Source: Ottelia alismoides
Lineage: Eukaryota; Streptophyta; Magnoliopsida; Alismatales; Hydrocharitaceae
DNA: 64,000 bases
Direction of reading: 5' to 3'
Assembly: GCA_037367405.1 (NCBI GenBank)
Contig: JAZKJV010007242.1
Coordinates: forward strand, 372,001-436,000
The notes under the pieces: model-generated
Database searches by the model: none
Seen by the model: the letters and a program-made list of their open reading frames with translations, nothing else
Told to the model about the DNA's origin: nothing
In this document: positions 23,139 to 34,535 of the stretch, piece by piece
Layout of the letters: each line of letters begins with the position of its first letter
Numbering within the stretch: the stretch's first letter is position 1
Program-made: the position numbers and the translations under genes

Positions 23139-23166
23139 TGTATGTATGTATGTATGAATGAATGAG
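23075..23166. repeat. Compound (TA)n-(GTAT)n microsatellite
   Basis: TA repeats pass into 'tatatgtata' and then about ten GTAT units, ending 'gaatgaatgag'. Confidence 0.95.
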
Positions 23167-25039
23167 TATGCTCAATGGGAGCATGCAACTTGCATGCTCT
23201 GACACTTTCCCTGCTTTTTTTTGATATTTTTGAAATGCATTCTAGGGAGATTCAGATGACTATATATAAGTATGGTGTATTCTAAATTTAAATTTAATTC
23301 GAGAGTAATATTCCATGCATCAAGACTACTAAACTTTAGTAGCTTTGGAATTATTGAAATTGCCTCCTTCGAGATAGGCATGTTAGTAATATCCGTTTGA
23401 GATGTAATTTGAATTTTTTATATATTCCACTTATTATTCTAAATAAATCCCTCCTAAAGTTTTATTTCAAAAAATTAAAAAATAGAGAAAAAATGGAGGG
23501 AGCATACTCCTTTTTATGGTGAGATAAATATAGGAGTGTTAAACAAATCAATGCCTTCGAATCAACAAGGATTCACATCGATTCATTCTAATATTTTTGA
23601 ATCTAAACTCGAATCAATTTAAAATGACTTTGTAAACTTAAATTAAAATTCAATTCATTTTGAATTTCGAATATTCAAATTTGATTCATTTTGACTTTCA
23701 AATATTCAAATTTGATTAATTTTATTTTGAAATTAAAATAGCATGTTTTAAAACTTATATAAATTATTTATATAAAGAACATTAAAATTATAAAGATTTT
23801 ACTTTTTAATTCCATTTTTTGATACATATTATTAAATTAGTTAAAAACTATTTAATCAAGGAAGATACCAACCCGATAATATATAAGTGTAAAAATACAT
23901 AACTTTTACAAATATAGAATGTCTTTTGAAATCTAATTTCACTCTTTTTTCTAGGATAAAATAAATATACAAATAAAATATAACTATATATGACTTGTTA
24001 AAGTGACGGAATATTCTTGATAGGTGGTATAACATAGGAAAAAGTTAGGATAATGAACTTAAAATGTGAAGCATGGGTAACCAACGAGCGAGTGGTTAGG
24101 GGACCTATGACTCTTGTCTCATTCTTTTCCTTCATCACAGCTAGTTAGGGGTGGATAAATATCCCATCCTTTAGGAAAATTAAATCATGATTCACTACCT
24201 AATCGCTGACTACTTTCATCCCATGCAGCTCAAATCATAATTGTCCATTCCTTCACCCAGTTGAACTAATTTTAGGTCTAAGTCTAGTTTAAGTAGGGGT
24301 ACAGATGGATCGAGAAAATCATATCCAATCTGATGCTATCGGATTGGACATGATTGATTAACATTCTAACTGAATTAGATCGCATTGAAAATTGGCAACT
24401 CTATTAAAATATGGATCGATCGGATCATCATTAAAATATGAACCGATCCAATTCTTTAATCCAGTGATATATGAATAAATAGATACATAAACACATATTT
24501 TGTTGCAACTTTTCCCATTTGCACATAAGGTAATAACCAATCATTCATCTTCTTTTTCATATCAGTAGTGGATATACCTCATCTTGTCAAAACATTCTCT
24601 TATCTCAAGATAAATGACAAAATACCTAGAATATTACAGTAATAAACTATATTAGGACAATTCCTTAACCACCTCCCAAACACCTTCTCATTCCCCTTTC
24701 CTTCTCATTTCATTCTCAGGCGGTTATCTTCTCAATTCCCCAACATGTCATGACCCGTACTGTAATGTCTCCACACATATCTCCCAAGTCGAGGTGTTGC
24801 CAATCCTCCTTCTTGTGAGTTGAACTAACATACCTCTACGCAAGTCGTGGCATTACCACCCCTTCCTTGAATGAGGTGTGTCGCCATTCCCTTGCACAAG
24901 TCACGCTCTCATAGCATCTCTCTCGCGAGTAGATGGCATTGTGGCTCCTCCCTTGCACGAATTGCGTCTCCAATGATTGTCCCTCATGATGTCGCCCACA
25001 CACACACTTCGTGAGTTTTAGATGCGGGACTATGTTTGG
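23167..25039. other. AT-rich repeat debris, no gene seen
   Basis: It includes repeated 'attcaaatttgattcattttga' words (23640-23725). At 24800-25066 a low-complexity stretch repeats 'aagtcgtggcattaccacc'-like words with slight change. The minus ORF 24836-25066 reads through that repeat. Confidence 0.4.
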
Positions 25040-25437
25040 TGGTTGGGATGTTACAACCTCCTCCACTTATACTTGCAGCATCCTTATTGCGACATGTTCC
25101 ATCACTTATTCCCAATGACAATGACGGTTGCATGCTCTAGGTACCATTTTCCTCCTATCTATTTATAAGTGTGGCTCCAACTCTCATGTGGCACTTTCCA
25201 CTATCAGAGAGAATTGACTTTGATATCATTTGTAATGTCTCGGGCTTTGATTCTCTGTCTGTTATTGAGGAAAACTAGCCCGGACAACTTATTGGGTCTG
25301 GGTCTGAATGGACACTTTGACAACCACACAAAATGCTTAAGCTCAAGCTGTCAAGTAGTAATTCTCACTGTTTATAACCCACACCCACACTCATGAGTTT
25401 TAGATGTGGGACTGGGAGTTGGGGTATTACAAATGGT
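25040..25437. repeat. Dispersed repeat, copy B (internally inverted relative to copy A)
   Basis: Bases 25040-25215 match the right half of copy A directly. Bases 25228-25437 match the left half of copy A in reverse ('gggagttggggtattaca' at the right edge is the complement of the start of copy A). Copy B therefore has the two halves in a different relative orientation. Confidence 0.6.
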
Positions 25438-25529
25438 AACCCTAGATCCTTCTTCTTTCTTGGTAACATGTGAGAAATGGCATTCGAAGTTTCCATGGGT
25501 TAAATATGTCTCTCAAGTAAGGACTCAAT

Positions 25530-25697
25530 GGCCTGTTTGGTTGCTGGGTTGGACTGGGTTGGGTTGGGGTACCCCTGTGAATAGTAAATTGTATCTCTGT
25601 GAATAGTAAACTGTGAGGAGGATTGAGAGGGTTGGAAGGAGGGGTACACCGGTGTACCCTAACTCAACCCAGTCCAACCCAACAACCAAACAGGTCC
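25530..25697. mobile_element. MITE of the GGCCTGTTTGGTTGC family
   Basis: The left end is 'ggcctgtttggttgctggg' and the right end 'aacaaccaaacaggtcc'. The inner 'gtgaatagtaaactgtgagg' is shared with the copies at 11455 and 27901. A palindromic 'ggggtacaccggtgtaccc' is inside. Confidence 0.75.
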
Positions 25698-27900
25698 ACG
25701 TGTGATTTGCTTTGATTTCTCTTTTGCATTTTTTTCTGGGTTCATTTATCCTTCAAGATACGAGAATATGCAGGATTGTGTTCAATACCTTTTAAGAGTG
25801 GGATTTAGATCATGACATTGGAGTAAAATTTCTCCATGTCAGGGTTGGCAATGGATTGTTTCCTCTCTTTCCTTCAAAATGCCTTGGGAAAGGGGATGGA
25901 TGTGGGAACAAAAGGGAAGGAGAGAATGTGTAGGTCGATCTCAATCTCATCATTTGTGTCACTTTCAATTTGCACCTCTTCGTTCTTTGATAAACATGGA
26001 TTGGAGATCGGTCGTGGTTTTCATGTTGTGAAGTGACGACCTTGGCAGTTTGATTGTTATTTCTAGTACTTTGTTGGTTGTTCTTGAAAATGGCATGCCC
26101 CTCAGTGTTTGTTGTTGATTTTGGAACCATGTGTATTTCCACCAAATCCAAGCGGGGTTTGATTTGCATGATGCGTCGTATTTGGATTGAGAAAGGATTA
26201 CTTTGAAAAATAGCAATAAAAATAATTGTGTGTATCTCACTAATGATATAACAATATATATGATATTTCTTGCTAACTTCAATTATAAAAAATCATTTCC
26301 CAACAAATAATATAGTCGTCAATGTATTTAACAGTGATTGATTTAATGACGGATTTTGAAAAAAGCGTCAGTCTAGCTCATTTTTGTCGCAATGCTTGTT
26401 TATATCAAACTAGTAGGAGCTTGTGTCGTGCACTGGTAAATCTAGTGTTTGCACGAGTGAAATCCTAATTGACACATGCAGAGTTTAAGAAAAAGATCAT
26501 CGCCTAGAAGCTAATTGACAATATGTATATTTGTCATATAGGTAGATGTTTCAGAAAATTCATAGGTACATGTACTAATGAGAGGGATATGTATGTATGT
26601 ATGTATGTATGTAAAGTACTTAATCTTGGCTATTTTGGAGCAAACCACATGGAAATCTATATAAAGATCATACACGTGTTATGCAAAATTTGATGGAACA
26701 AATGTTAGATTTCTCCTGATAAGATTTTTCCTAATTTCCATCCATATTATTGTTTTTATTAAATTAATTTTTTTCCTTACTAGTTTCTTCAATTAAATTC
26801 AGAGGTTTTTCTATTACTTATAAAATATTGAAAGGGTCCTAATTGCAATAGGTCCTTATTTCCAAGGCCTTATGCAAAATCAAGTGGCATATTTTTTAGA
26901 TTGTAGGCTAGTAATTATTAGATTTCTCTTATTATTCAGGTAAATAGAAATGTAAAAATAATTATAGAACTTAAGAAAAAATAGTGAATATAAAATATTA
27001 TAGAACACAAGTCTCAACAAAAATCCCATGATCTCGATAGGAATCAACATCTACTCATCACTCAATTCTGATCAACCTCGTATTGTTTCAAACACATGAA
27101 AATTATTCTTAAAAGAATCGATAAAAACTAAACATGTTGGAAAAACGGCTATTTATTTTAAAACGTATACACGTTTTAACGAGTAACTATTATATTATCT
27201 ATATCGTTTCAACATGAGACTTGTGTTATTGAATTTTTCTATGACATTTTGACATTATCTCGCTTCTTAAGAACTGGTCTTTTTTTGAAAGAAAAGTTGA
27301 GTATTAATCTCAGTGGTTTTCTATACTCTTCAAAGAGCTCTATGGTTCTATAGTGTATTAAAGAGAACTCCTTTTCCTTTTTGTTATGTTCTTTCCTTTT
27401 TCTTAATTCTTAACATCTTCTTTAGAGGCGTTATGTGCTTGCTATATATTATCTGAATGATTTATGCAATTCTATTTTAAACATATTGGGAAAGGGTTGA
27501 GAGAGAAATGAGCAAATTTAATGATATTCCCATTGATTCATTATTTTTCTTGTTGATAAAAAAACTATATGCCACCACAGTCAAACCAAACCATTGTCTC
27601 TCTCCTGCATAAGAAATATTTAGTTTATCCTGTTTTTATTTTGTTTATTTCTTTTGTCAATTCCGCTTCTCCTGCAAACATCCATTCTCCTTTTTAAATT
27701 GTATAAGATGTATATGCTCCCTAGGTAGCTAATTTTACTACTTCTGTCCTTTTTTTCATATTTTTTATGAATGTTTAGCTAAAAACCACCATTCCCTCTT
27801 ATTGGTGAACTAGAGGTTTAAGCCCATGAAATTGACGAGACAGGTCGAGTTAGGTCTAACTGGCCATGCTATAGTAGGTGATCCTAGCATATCACACCAA
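25698..27900. other. AT-rich intergenic sequence, no gene seen
   Basis: ORFs at 25810-26169 (minus) and 25965-26282 (minus) overlap in different frames without motifs. A (GTAT)n microsatellite lies at about 26589-26613. Bases 27100-27300 are AT-rich, with no structure I can name. Confidence 0.4.
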
Positions 27901-28047
27901 GGGTTCGTTTGGTTGCAGGGTTGGGCAAGGTTAGGTTGGCCCAACCCGGGATACCCTTCCTTCCAAACATTCCAATCCTCCTCACAGTTTACTATTCACA
28001 GGGGTATCCCAACCCAACCCTGCCCAACCCTGCAACCAAATGAACCC
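27901..28047. mobile_element. MITE of the same family, with CAA target duplication
   Basis: 'gggttcgtttggttgcaggg' at the left and 'tgcaaccaaatgaaccc' at the right form long inverted ends. CAA at 27898-27900 and 28048-28050 is a 3-bp target duplication, as in PIF/Harbinger (Tourist-like) elements. It contains 'gtttactattcacaggggta'. Confidence 0.8.
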
Positions 28048-28683
28048 CAAGAGGAGGCGTATCTGTTAGGGTTGCAAATAGACCCTTTATCATATGTGCA
28101 TTTTATATTGATTTTGCCTTTGATATCTGCGAAAGATATTTGTATTTGTCTTTAGAATTGTGCCCTAACTTCTCTAAGTTGTTTAACCTCATTCTCATGT
28201 CCCTTACTCACAAATGCTAAGTACCATATGCTACTTTCTACTAGCTCGGGATGAAAAAGTACTCTTTCCTCTATCTCATTGCTCTATTTTATTCATATGC
28301 GCACGTAATATAAATCGAATGTTCTTTTACAAGTGTGTCCCTTTTAGATCATGTAATTTCTATTATGTCTCTCCTTTTTTGCAATATCAATTGTGTCCAT
28401 ATCTTCTTGAGCAACTAATAGTTGTGCTTATTAGGGTAGTTTCCGACCATTCTCTTTCCAAAGGGGCATTATCTCAGGAGTACAAATGTAATTGGAAAGA
28501 AAAAGAGGGGTACAATTGTACTTTTTTTTGAAAATAGTAGGGGTACAACTGCAAGAAAATTTTATTAAATCATGCTTTGAATTGTAAAAACCATTGTTTG
28601 GTTTATCTTACTAGTGACAAAACTAAGGGCACCAGTGATAACGGTACAAGAAGGTAGAGAAAAAATCGATATTAAGAAAAAAG
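28048..28683. other. Remnant of a small DNA element; no gene
   Basis: 'ttgcaatatcaattgtgtcc' and 'cttgagcaactaatagttgtg' (28380-28430) are the reverse complement of a stretch at about 45125-45175, so a dispersed repeat is present in both places. The last five bases (28679-28683, AAAAG) are the target duplication of the copia element. Confidence 0.5.
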
Positions 28684-29139
28684 TGTTGTTAAAAAGATTG
28701 GCAATGCATATATTAAACAGTAAATCAACGGATTCAAATGAATTAACAGAGAAACAATACCGAATAAGATTATATTAATCGTATATTTCCCAATCATTAT
28801 CCGATTATAATATGCAAACAAGAACCGATTAAATGAACGGAAATATAAATAAGGGCATGATCCAGAAAGGGTAAAGCAATAAACATATTGCGACAACCAA
28901 AATGAAATAAAGATTAGTTTAGAAGTCACCGAAGCGTCCATGAAATGGACTGTTCTTAGAGAATATATCGCCCCCACAATACCGGTGCGTAGGGTACTGG
29001 CGATCCGCTCCCAGGATACGACGGCTCACGATCTTCGTCGACGCACACCAACGGGATCGTCCTCGATTGTACCTCAGAGAATTGCAGCCGAGAGGAGAAG
29101 AGGGAGACGCTCATCCATGAGAGGAAGAACCAGAGAGAG
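28684..29139 (-). repeat. Copia 3' LTR, first part
   Basis: It aligns almost base for base with 42220-42675. It is interrupted at 29139 by the LTR of the nested element, and the GAGAG at 29135-29139 is duplicated at 37446-37450. Confidence 0.92.
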
Positions 29140-32046
29140 TGATGAATCTCGTATTCACCATGATAAAAGCCACATATTAAAACCCCTGTCTTAATTAATC
29201 CAATAAAATCACCTTTAATTCTTTGATTTTATCTTGTACTATATTGTGTATAATTAACCTATAATTATTTGTATTTAATTTCCCGTATTTTTCTGTATCT
29301 ATTTTATCACTCAAAAACCCCTAAAAATTAGGTAGAATAATTGTCTATAAATCACTGACCCTTAAAAAGACTAAAAAATACAAAAACAACTCAAAACCAC
29401 AAAATCGGTATTTTTATCCCCTTAAAAATACCCCCAAAAAATAGCTTTTGTACAGATGACCTCTTTTGGCTTTTTGCCCAACATGAAAGTTGTAGATCTC
29501 ATCGAGACGAGCAACTTTCATGTTTTGACTTTTTCCAAATTCAGCCTCTAACTATTTCTTTTTTAATTTTCTTTATAATTATTCTTTGAATTATTCTGAT
29601 TGGGCCACGTGGCGCTCTCAGGAGCGGCCACGTGGCCCGCCTCTTCTTCTGACACCCGGCGCCTACTGAGCCGCTGGATCCTCTCAGCCCGCACCCATCT
29701 CATCCGTCCATCACCGTTCCAATCCACAACCGTCTGATCGGATCTCTGATCAGATCTGACCGCTCCCTCGCGCCTTATCCACAGCCATTGGATCCAGCAA
29801 TCATCCTACGTCTACCCTTTTGCCACGTCCCATGTTAAACCCTCACCGTTAGATCGCCCCCTCATTCAATCCCAACCACTCGCCCCCGCCTCCTTCGTAG
29901 CCACTCGATCAGATTGTATGATCTCATCCTGAGCCTCCGTGCGCGCTCTACTCACAGCCGTTGGATCTCACGATCCAACGGCCGTGGCTCATCGTCCTCC
30001 TCCGAAAGCTTCGTTCCCAGCCGTTACCACTCTCCTAACCCCCGCTCCCCCTTCCTTTTTTGGCCAGCACTCCAACCATCCCCGCAAGCTCGTAACGCCT
30101 CCCCTACATTACACGAAGATCCACCTTCTTCGCGCCTCCATTGATGCACCTCCATCATCACTGCTCCACCATTAAATTCCTCTTCGAAACCCCCCTCCCA
30201 CCACATAACGCCTGGCTCCCTCTCCGCCTATTTAACCTCCGCCACCGCCACCGTAGTCAGTGTCCACCGTTATTGGGTTAAACCTATCATCCTCCGCCCC
30301 TCCGGTGACAGCGGAGGGGCAGAATGTCGAGGCGAGGATGGTTTCAACCTGGTGTTGACCCACGGCGACGCTCCGCCGTGTCCTGGTGTCTACGCGCACC
30401 GCCGAGCACCGGGAAAGGGTCGCCCCCGTCGTGCGATGACCCCTGAGCTCATCTGAGCTCAATCCCATGCCATTTCCCCCGCCAACTCCTCGCTCCGGCG
30501 AGGAGATTTTCATCTTTATTTTTCTTTATTTTCTCCGATTAATTACGCCACCTTCAACCACTTTCACTCCCATCTTATCCTCCCACGAGCTCCACCCGAC
30601 CACCAGCAATCTCGCCAACCACCTCTCTCTTCTACAGACTCCCGAACACCCCGATCACCTCCTTCGCCACCTCGCCGGAGAAGGAGACCCCTGGGCCCCC
30701 GATTCCAGTCATCCCACGACCCTCAGCTCACTCACAGAACCTTCACGCGCACGCTTCGGCTATTCTTCTGACATCTACAGGTTCAATGGTCGGAGTTTAG
30801 GCCGGAGCATCTTCATGCTCTTCTCCTTCGATGATGCTTCTTCAACTCGCAGTTCCGATCAGCCTTGGAGCATCGCCGGAGTCCCATCGTCTTCGCGGCG
30901 CCCCCAGCTCGCTTCTCCGACCATTAGGCGCATCGGCGACAGACGGAGGAGCTCCAGAGACCTTGCCGGAGCCCTGCCTCCTCCGGTGAGCCGCGGAGGA
31001 GGAAGGAGCTACATGTACCGTCTGATCATCAGGATCGGACGGTCAAGAGGACGCCACGTGGTGGACTCGAGCCTCCTTCCAAACCTATAGGCTCGGGTCC
31101 TCCAAGCCTAATGTCGAACGTCCAGACACAGCCACGTGGCCTGAGCCACAAGTCTCCTCCCAAGCCTAGCCCTCACGTGCCTTGCACGTGAGGTGCTGGG
31201 TAATTTGCACGCCAGACCCAGAAATTTCCGGATTTTGCATTTTGGTCCTCCAGGCGCGTGCCTCACGTGCGCACCTGGGGTTATTTACAGGGAAGATCTC
31301 TAGCTTTTTGGAAATTACAATTATGCTCCTGCGCGCAAATGGAAAAATTACAACCGGGCCCAGGCGGTTTTTCATATTTGCATTTAGGTGCCTCCAGGGA
31401 CCTAAATGCAATATTTATCCCTTCATTTTATTGCATTTTTATTATCATTATGCCCTTGCACTGTTTTTAGCATAACTTGAGCATCGTAGGTCCAAATTGC
31501 ATGATTTTAGTGTCGTTTTGATCCTTATTTTGTCCTCTACATTCTAGCATACTTATTTCTTCCATTTGACACTGTTTTAATTTAAGTGATTTTTATGTGA
31601 AAAATGGGACCATGCTCTACTTGTCTTGCTTGATTTGATGACCGATTTTTAATGATGTGTTCAAATTGACTCTAACTTCATTCTATATTGCGTTGCTCTC
31701 ATTTTAGGGTATAATTCTAGCATTTTATTCATCATGCATATTCCTTTGCATTATTCGCCCATGCATCACTTTAACTTGCATAAAAACTGCATATACCATA
31801 GCATCGCTTTGCATTACATTGTAAATTGCATATGGACCTGAAATTGAGATTACATCACATTGAACTTCATGAATCAAAATTCAATACTCAGAATAGGCCG
31901 TTGTATCCCTGTGTTCGACCTTGGTACACTTGCCAAGTATAAATATTCCACACCATTCAAAGTCTGTGGTTTTTGCTGAACCAAATTCGCCTCCTGTACT
32001 ACAGCATAATTCCATAATATTATAGAGGCGAATTTGACGTTCATCA
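29140..32046 (+). repeat. 5' LTR of the LARD-type element (2907 bp)
   Basis: It runs from 'tgatgaatctcgtattcacc' to 'gaatttgacgttcatca'. The GC-rich middle (about 29600-31300) holds seven CACGTG G-boxes (29606, 29629, 31055, 31133, 31174, 31185, 31264) and a TATTTAA box at 30229. ORFs such as 30467-31090 lie in this GC-rich part. Equivalent ORFs in the other LTR are broken or changed, so no protein is called. Confidence 0.92.
30229..30235 (+). promoter_or_regulatory. Possible TATA box of the LARD LTR
   Basis: TATTTAA lies in 'ccgcctatttaacctccgc', within the GC-rich part and downstream of paired G-boxes. It is identical in the other LTR (about 35626). Confidence 0.4.
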
Positions 32047-32048
32047 AA

Positions 32049-32066
32049 TGGCGCTGTTGCCGGGGA
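32049..32066 (+). other. Primer binding site, Asp-tRNA type
   Basis: The sequence 'tggcgctgttgccgggga' lies two bases after the LTR. It matches the complement of the 3' end of plant tRNA-Asp (TGGCGCCGTTGCCGGGGA) except for one base. Confidence 0.85.
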
Positions 32067-34520
32067 TACGGCTTTGCTTAATTGTTGGATTTTGATTTTT
32101 TTTAATTATTTCAAAAATTTGGTCCTCATCTCATGCATCATTTCTTTGCATATTATTTGTTGATTTAATTTCTCTGAGATTCTAACTTTTCTCTTTTGTG
32201 GCAGGGCCCATGAAAATCGGGGACGCCTGATCGTCATGGAGGCGCGAAGTCGGGAGCTTCCGTTGAAGAGGCCGCAAAAGAAGCCGTGAAGAAATTCTAG
32301 GATTTTTATAAGTCAAATTGCATTGCATGTTGTAAAAAAAAGAAAAAAAAAGAAAAAAACATTGCATCTGCATATTTATTTTCAGTCTTGCATATTGTAC
32401 TCAAAAAAATCTCCCCCCCCCCCTCACACACACACCTACACTGCACATGCACATACTCACCCCCAACCCCCTTTATATTTCATTCTCTCTCTCTCCATCT
32501 CTCTCTCTCTCTCTCTGTGTATCTATTCTTCACGAACCCCCTCCCCCTCACCCTTGTACCATAGACATCCCCCCTAAACACAGACCTTACTTCGGCTATT
32601 TGTAGCCTAAGTACAGGGGGGACCTGCCTATTCATCCCTCCCTCGTTCGGTCTTCTTGTGCTTAGGCCGAGTTTAGCCTAAGTATAGGGGGACCCTCCTC
32701 CTCAGTTCCGCTATATCATCCTGTACTTAAACCGAGCCGTGGCCTCATGGCACTTATGCTATGAGGACATAGCAAATTTTAAGTATAGGGGGGTATACCG
32801 TATATTATTGTATATTACTTTAGCCTTAGCTCGCGTTTTTAAAACCTTTTAAAATTTTATTTTTTGGGCTGGGTTTTGGTAACCTTGGGAATTGAGTAAA
32901 AACCTGTAAAAATTAAAATTGAGGGATTAATCTTTGTAAATAACCCTTTTTCAAAAAGAAAAAAAATTTGAAAAATTAAAAATGTTTCCCGGAATTTGAC
33001 TTTGACTACTAGGCTTAGTAGACATTTTCAGTGAGGGAACCTCGGTCTCCCTTAGCAGAGTGGGTGGTTTAAAGGACACCGTATATGGCACCGTAATTAA
33101 GGATCACGGATCTCTACCCGCACTTACACCCATACTGGCTGAGAGTGGATACTTTTATTAATTTGAGCCTGGGTCAGTCATTGTCTCTCCGAAAAAAAAA
33201 TTTAATAAATAAAACCCATAAAAATTTGCAAAAGATAAAAATCACACAAAAATTCACTACCCTAAGGAGTTGGTGTATTCCTGACACATTCACACTCACT
33301 CAAGGCTTGAGGATTTTGAGGACACTGGATCTCTGGGATCTTGAGAACCTGAGTTAACATGCCTTAGTCATTAGGGTTTTCATGACTTAAATATCCACAC
33401 TCCTCTGGTTTGAAAGATTTGAGTGCTATATTGCACTCTTCATCTCTACCTTCAAGAAAATATGATCAGCACAGCCACTTCCACAACTGCATGATTGATG
33501 AGCTGAGATGAGATATCACTTGAGGAACTAGGACCATAGATTTAAGTTTAGACCCGATCTAATGATATTCGAGGATGGGATAAAGTTAATGAAGGCTTCA
33601 GAAAACCTGAGTGTCAGCAAAAACCCTAGCCAGTATGTGAACAAGATTCATATGCTATCTCTTTGATATTTACCTAAAAGTGCCAGGGTGTGATGAAACT
33701 TAAAGGAATTTGTTGATCAGTGTGCGCCAATCTCTTGGTAAAAGCAGTGGAGCTAGCCAACACAAGAAATGAAATATCAAAGAAAAAGCTCAATCATCAA
33801 AGTCAAATTATAAATGAGCTTCCACCAATGGCGAGCGCTCCCAAACATTTTCGAAGTGTCCACTTGGACCAAGCGCTAATTAGGACCAGGAGTCGGGCTG
33901 ACACCGAAAAAGGGCTCTGCATCGTAAATGCTACAAGTCTGGGTGTCGAAGGTATATTAGATACTCAAAAGAGACACACCTCGGTGTATTCCCAGAAAAA
34001 CAAGTGCAGACGACTCCAACTCTCTTGACGGACACATTGATCAACAAAATAATAATAATTTACATGTGTTGAGTAAAAGGCACTCGAGAGGCCCCTTGTT
34101 CCAATGTGAGGGTGAGAAAATTAGACACAATCCCATTACCTCCATCATCTGGCCGTCCATATACACTTTCAAGTCTGACAAACTATAGAGACGGTTGACT
34201 GAAGCAAGAATAGACTTATTCCCTAGTATTGAGGATTAGGTCTTGAGGAGGATCTTTGGGACTGGAACCTTGGGTGATGCATCGACTCGGCTCTCATGAA
34301 ATGCAGTACACTAAATGTCATATCCTTATATTATATGTACAAAAAGAGAGTCTGATAATCAGAGAAGTTGGATTCCTTCTGACTAAGGCTTGGATAAACC
34401 TGGAATTTTAGGATCACTTAGGTCAAGTGTCTTCAAATGATCAAGCCTTGAATTTTCATGCGCACTGTCAGGAATTAATCCGACTCTTTCATTCTTTATA
34501 TGCTCGAGGATGAGCATGGT

Positions 34521-34535
34521 TTAAGTATAGGGGTA
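34521..34535 (+). other. Polypurine tract of the LARD-type element
   Basis: 'ttaagtataggggta' lies directly before the TG of the 3' LTR. Confidence 0.75.

Larger units (their letters stand above)
32047..34535 (+). other. Non-coding interior of the LARD-type element
   Basis: No gag or pol similarity is seen; the ORFs 33145-33357 and 33720-34028 show no motif. It contains a pyrimidine-rich stretch (C10, CA and CT runs, 32400-32520). The motif 'taagta(c/t)agggg' occurs three times (32605-32623, 32675-32694, 32781-32795) before its fourth copy as the polypurine tract at 34521-34535. The block at 33020-33185 is shared with the element at 1-1541. Confidence 0.8.

Noticed and set aside
23075..23166. 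CRISPR-like regular repeats
   Set aside because: Simple tetranucleotide repeats with no spacers, in a plant genome.
30467..31090. 207-residue ORF in the GC-rich LTR part (and its counterpart region at 35864-36490)
   Set aside because: It lies in an LTR, has low-complexity Ser/Pro/Arg composition, and the counterpart in the other LTR is not open over the same length.
33720..34028. 102-residue ORF in the LARD interior
   Set aside because: No similarity to gag or pol; length is compatible with chance.
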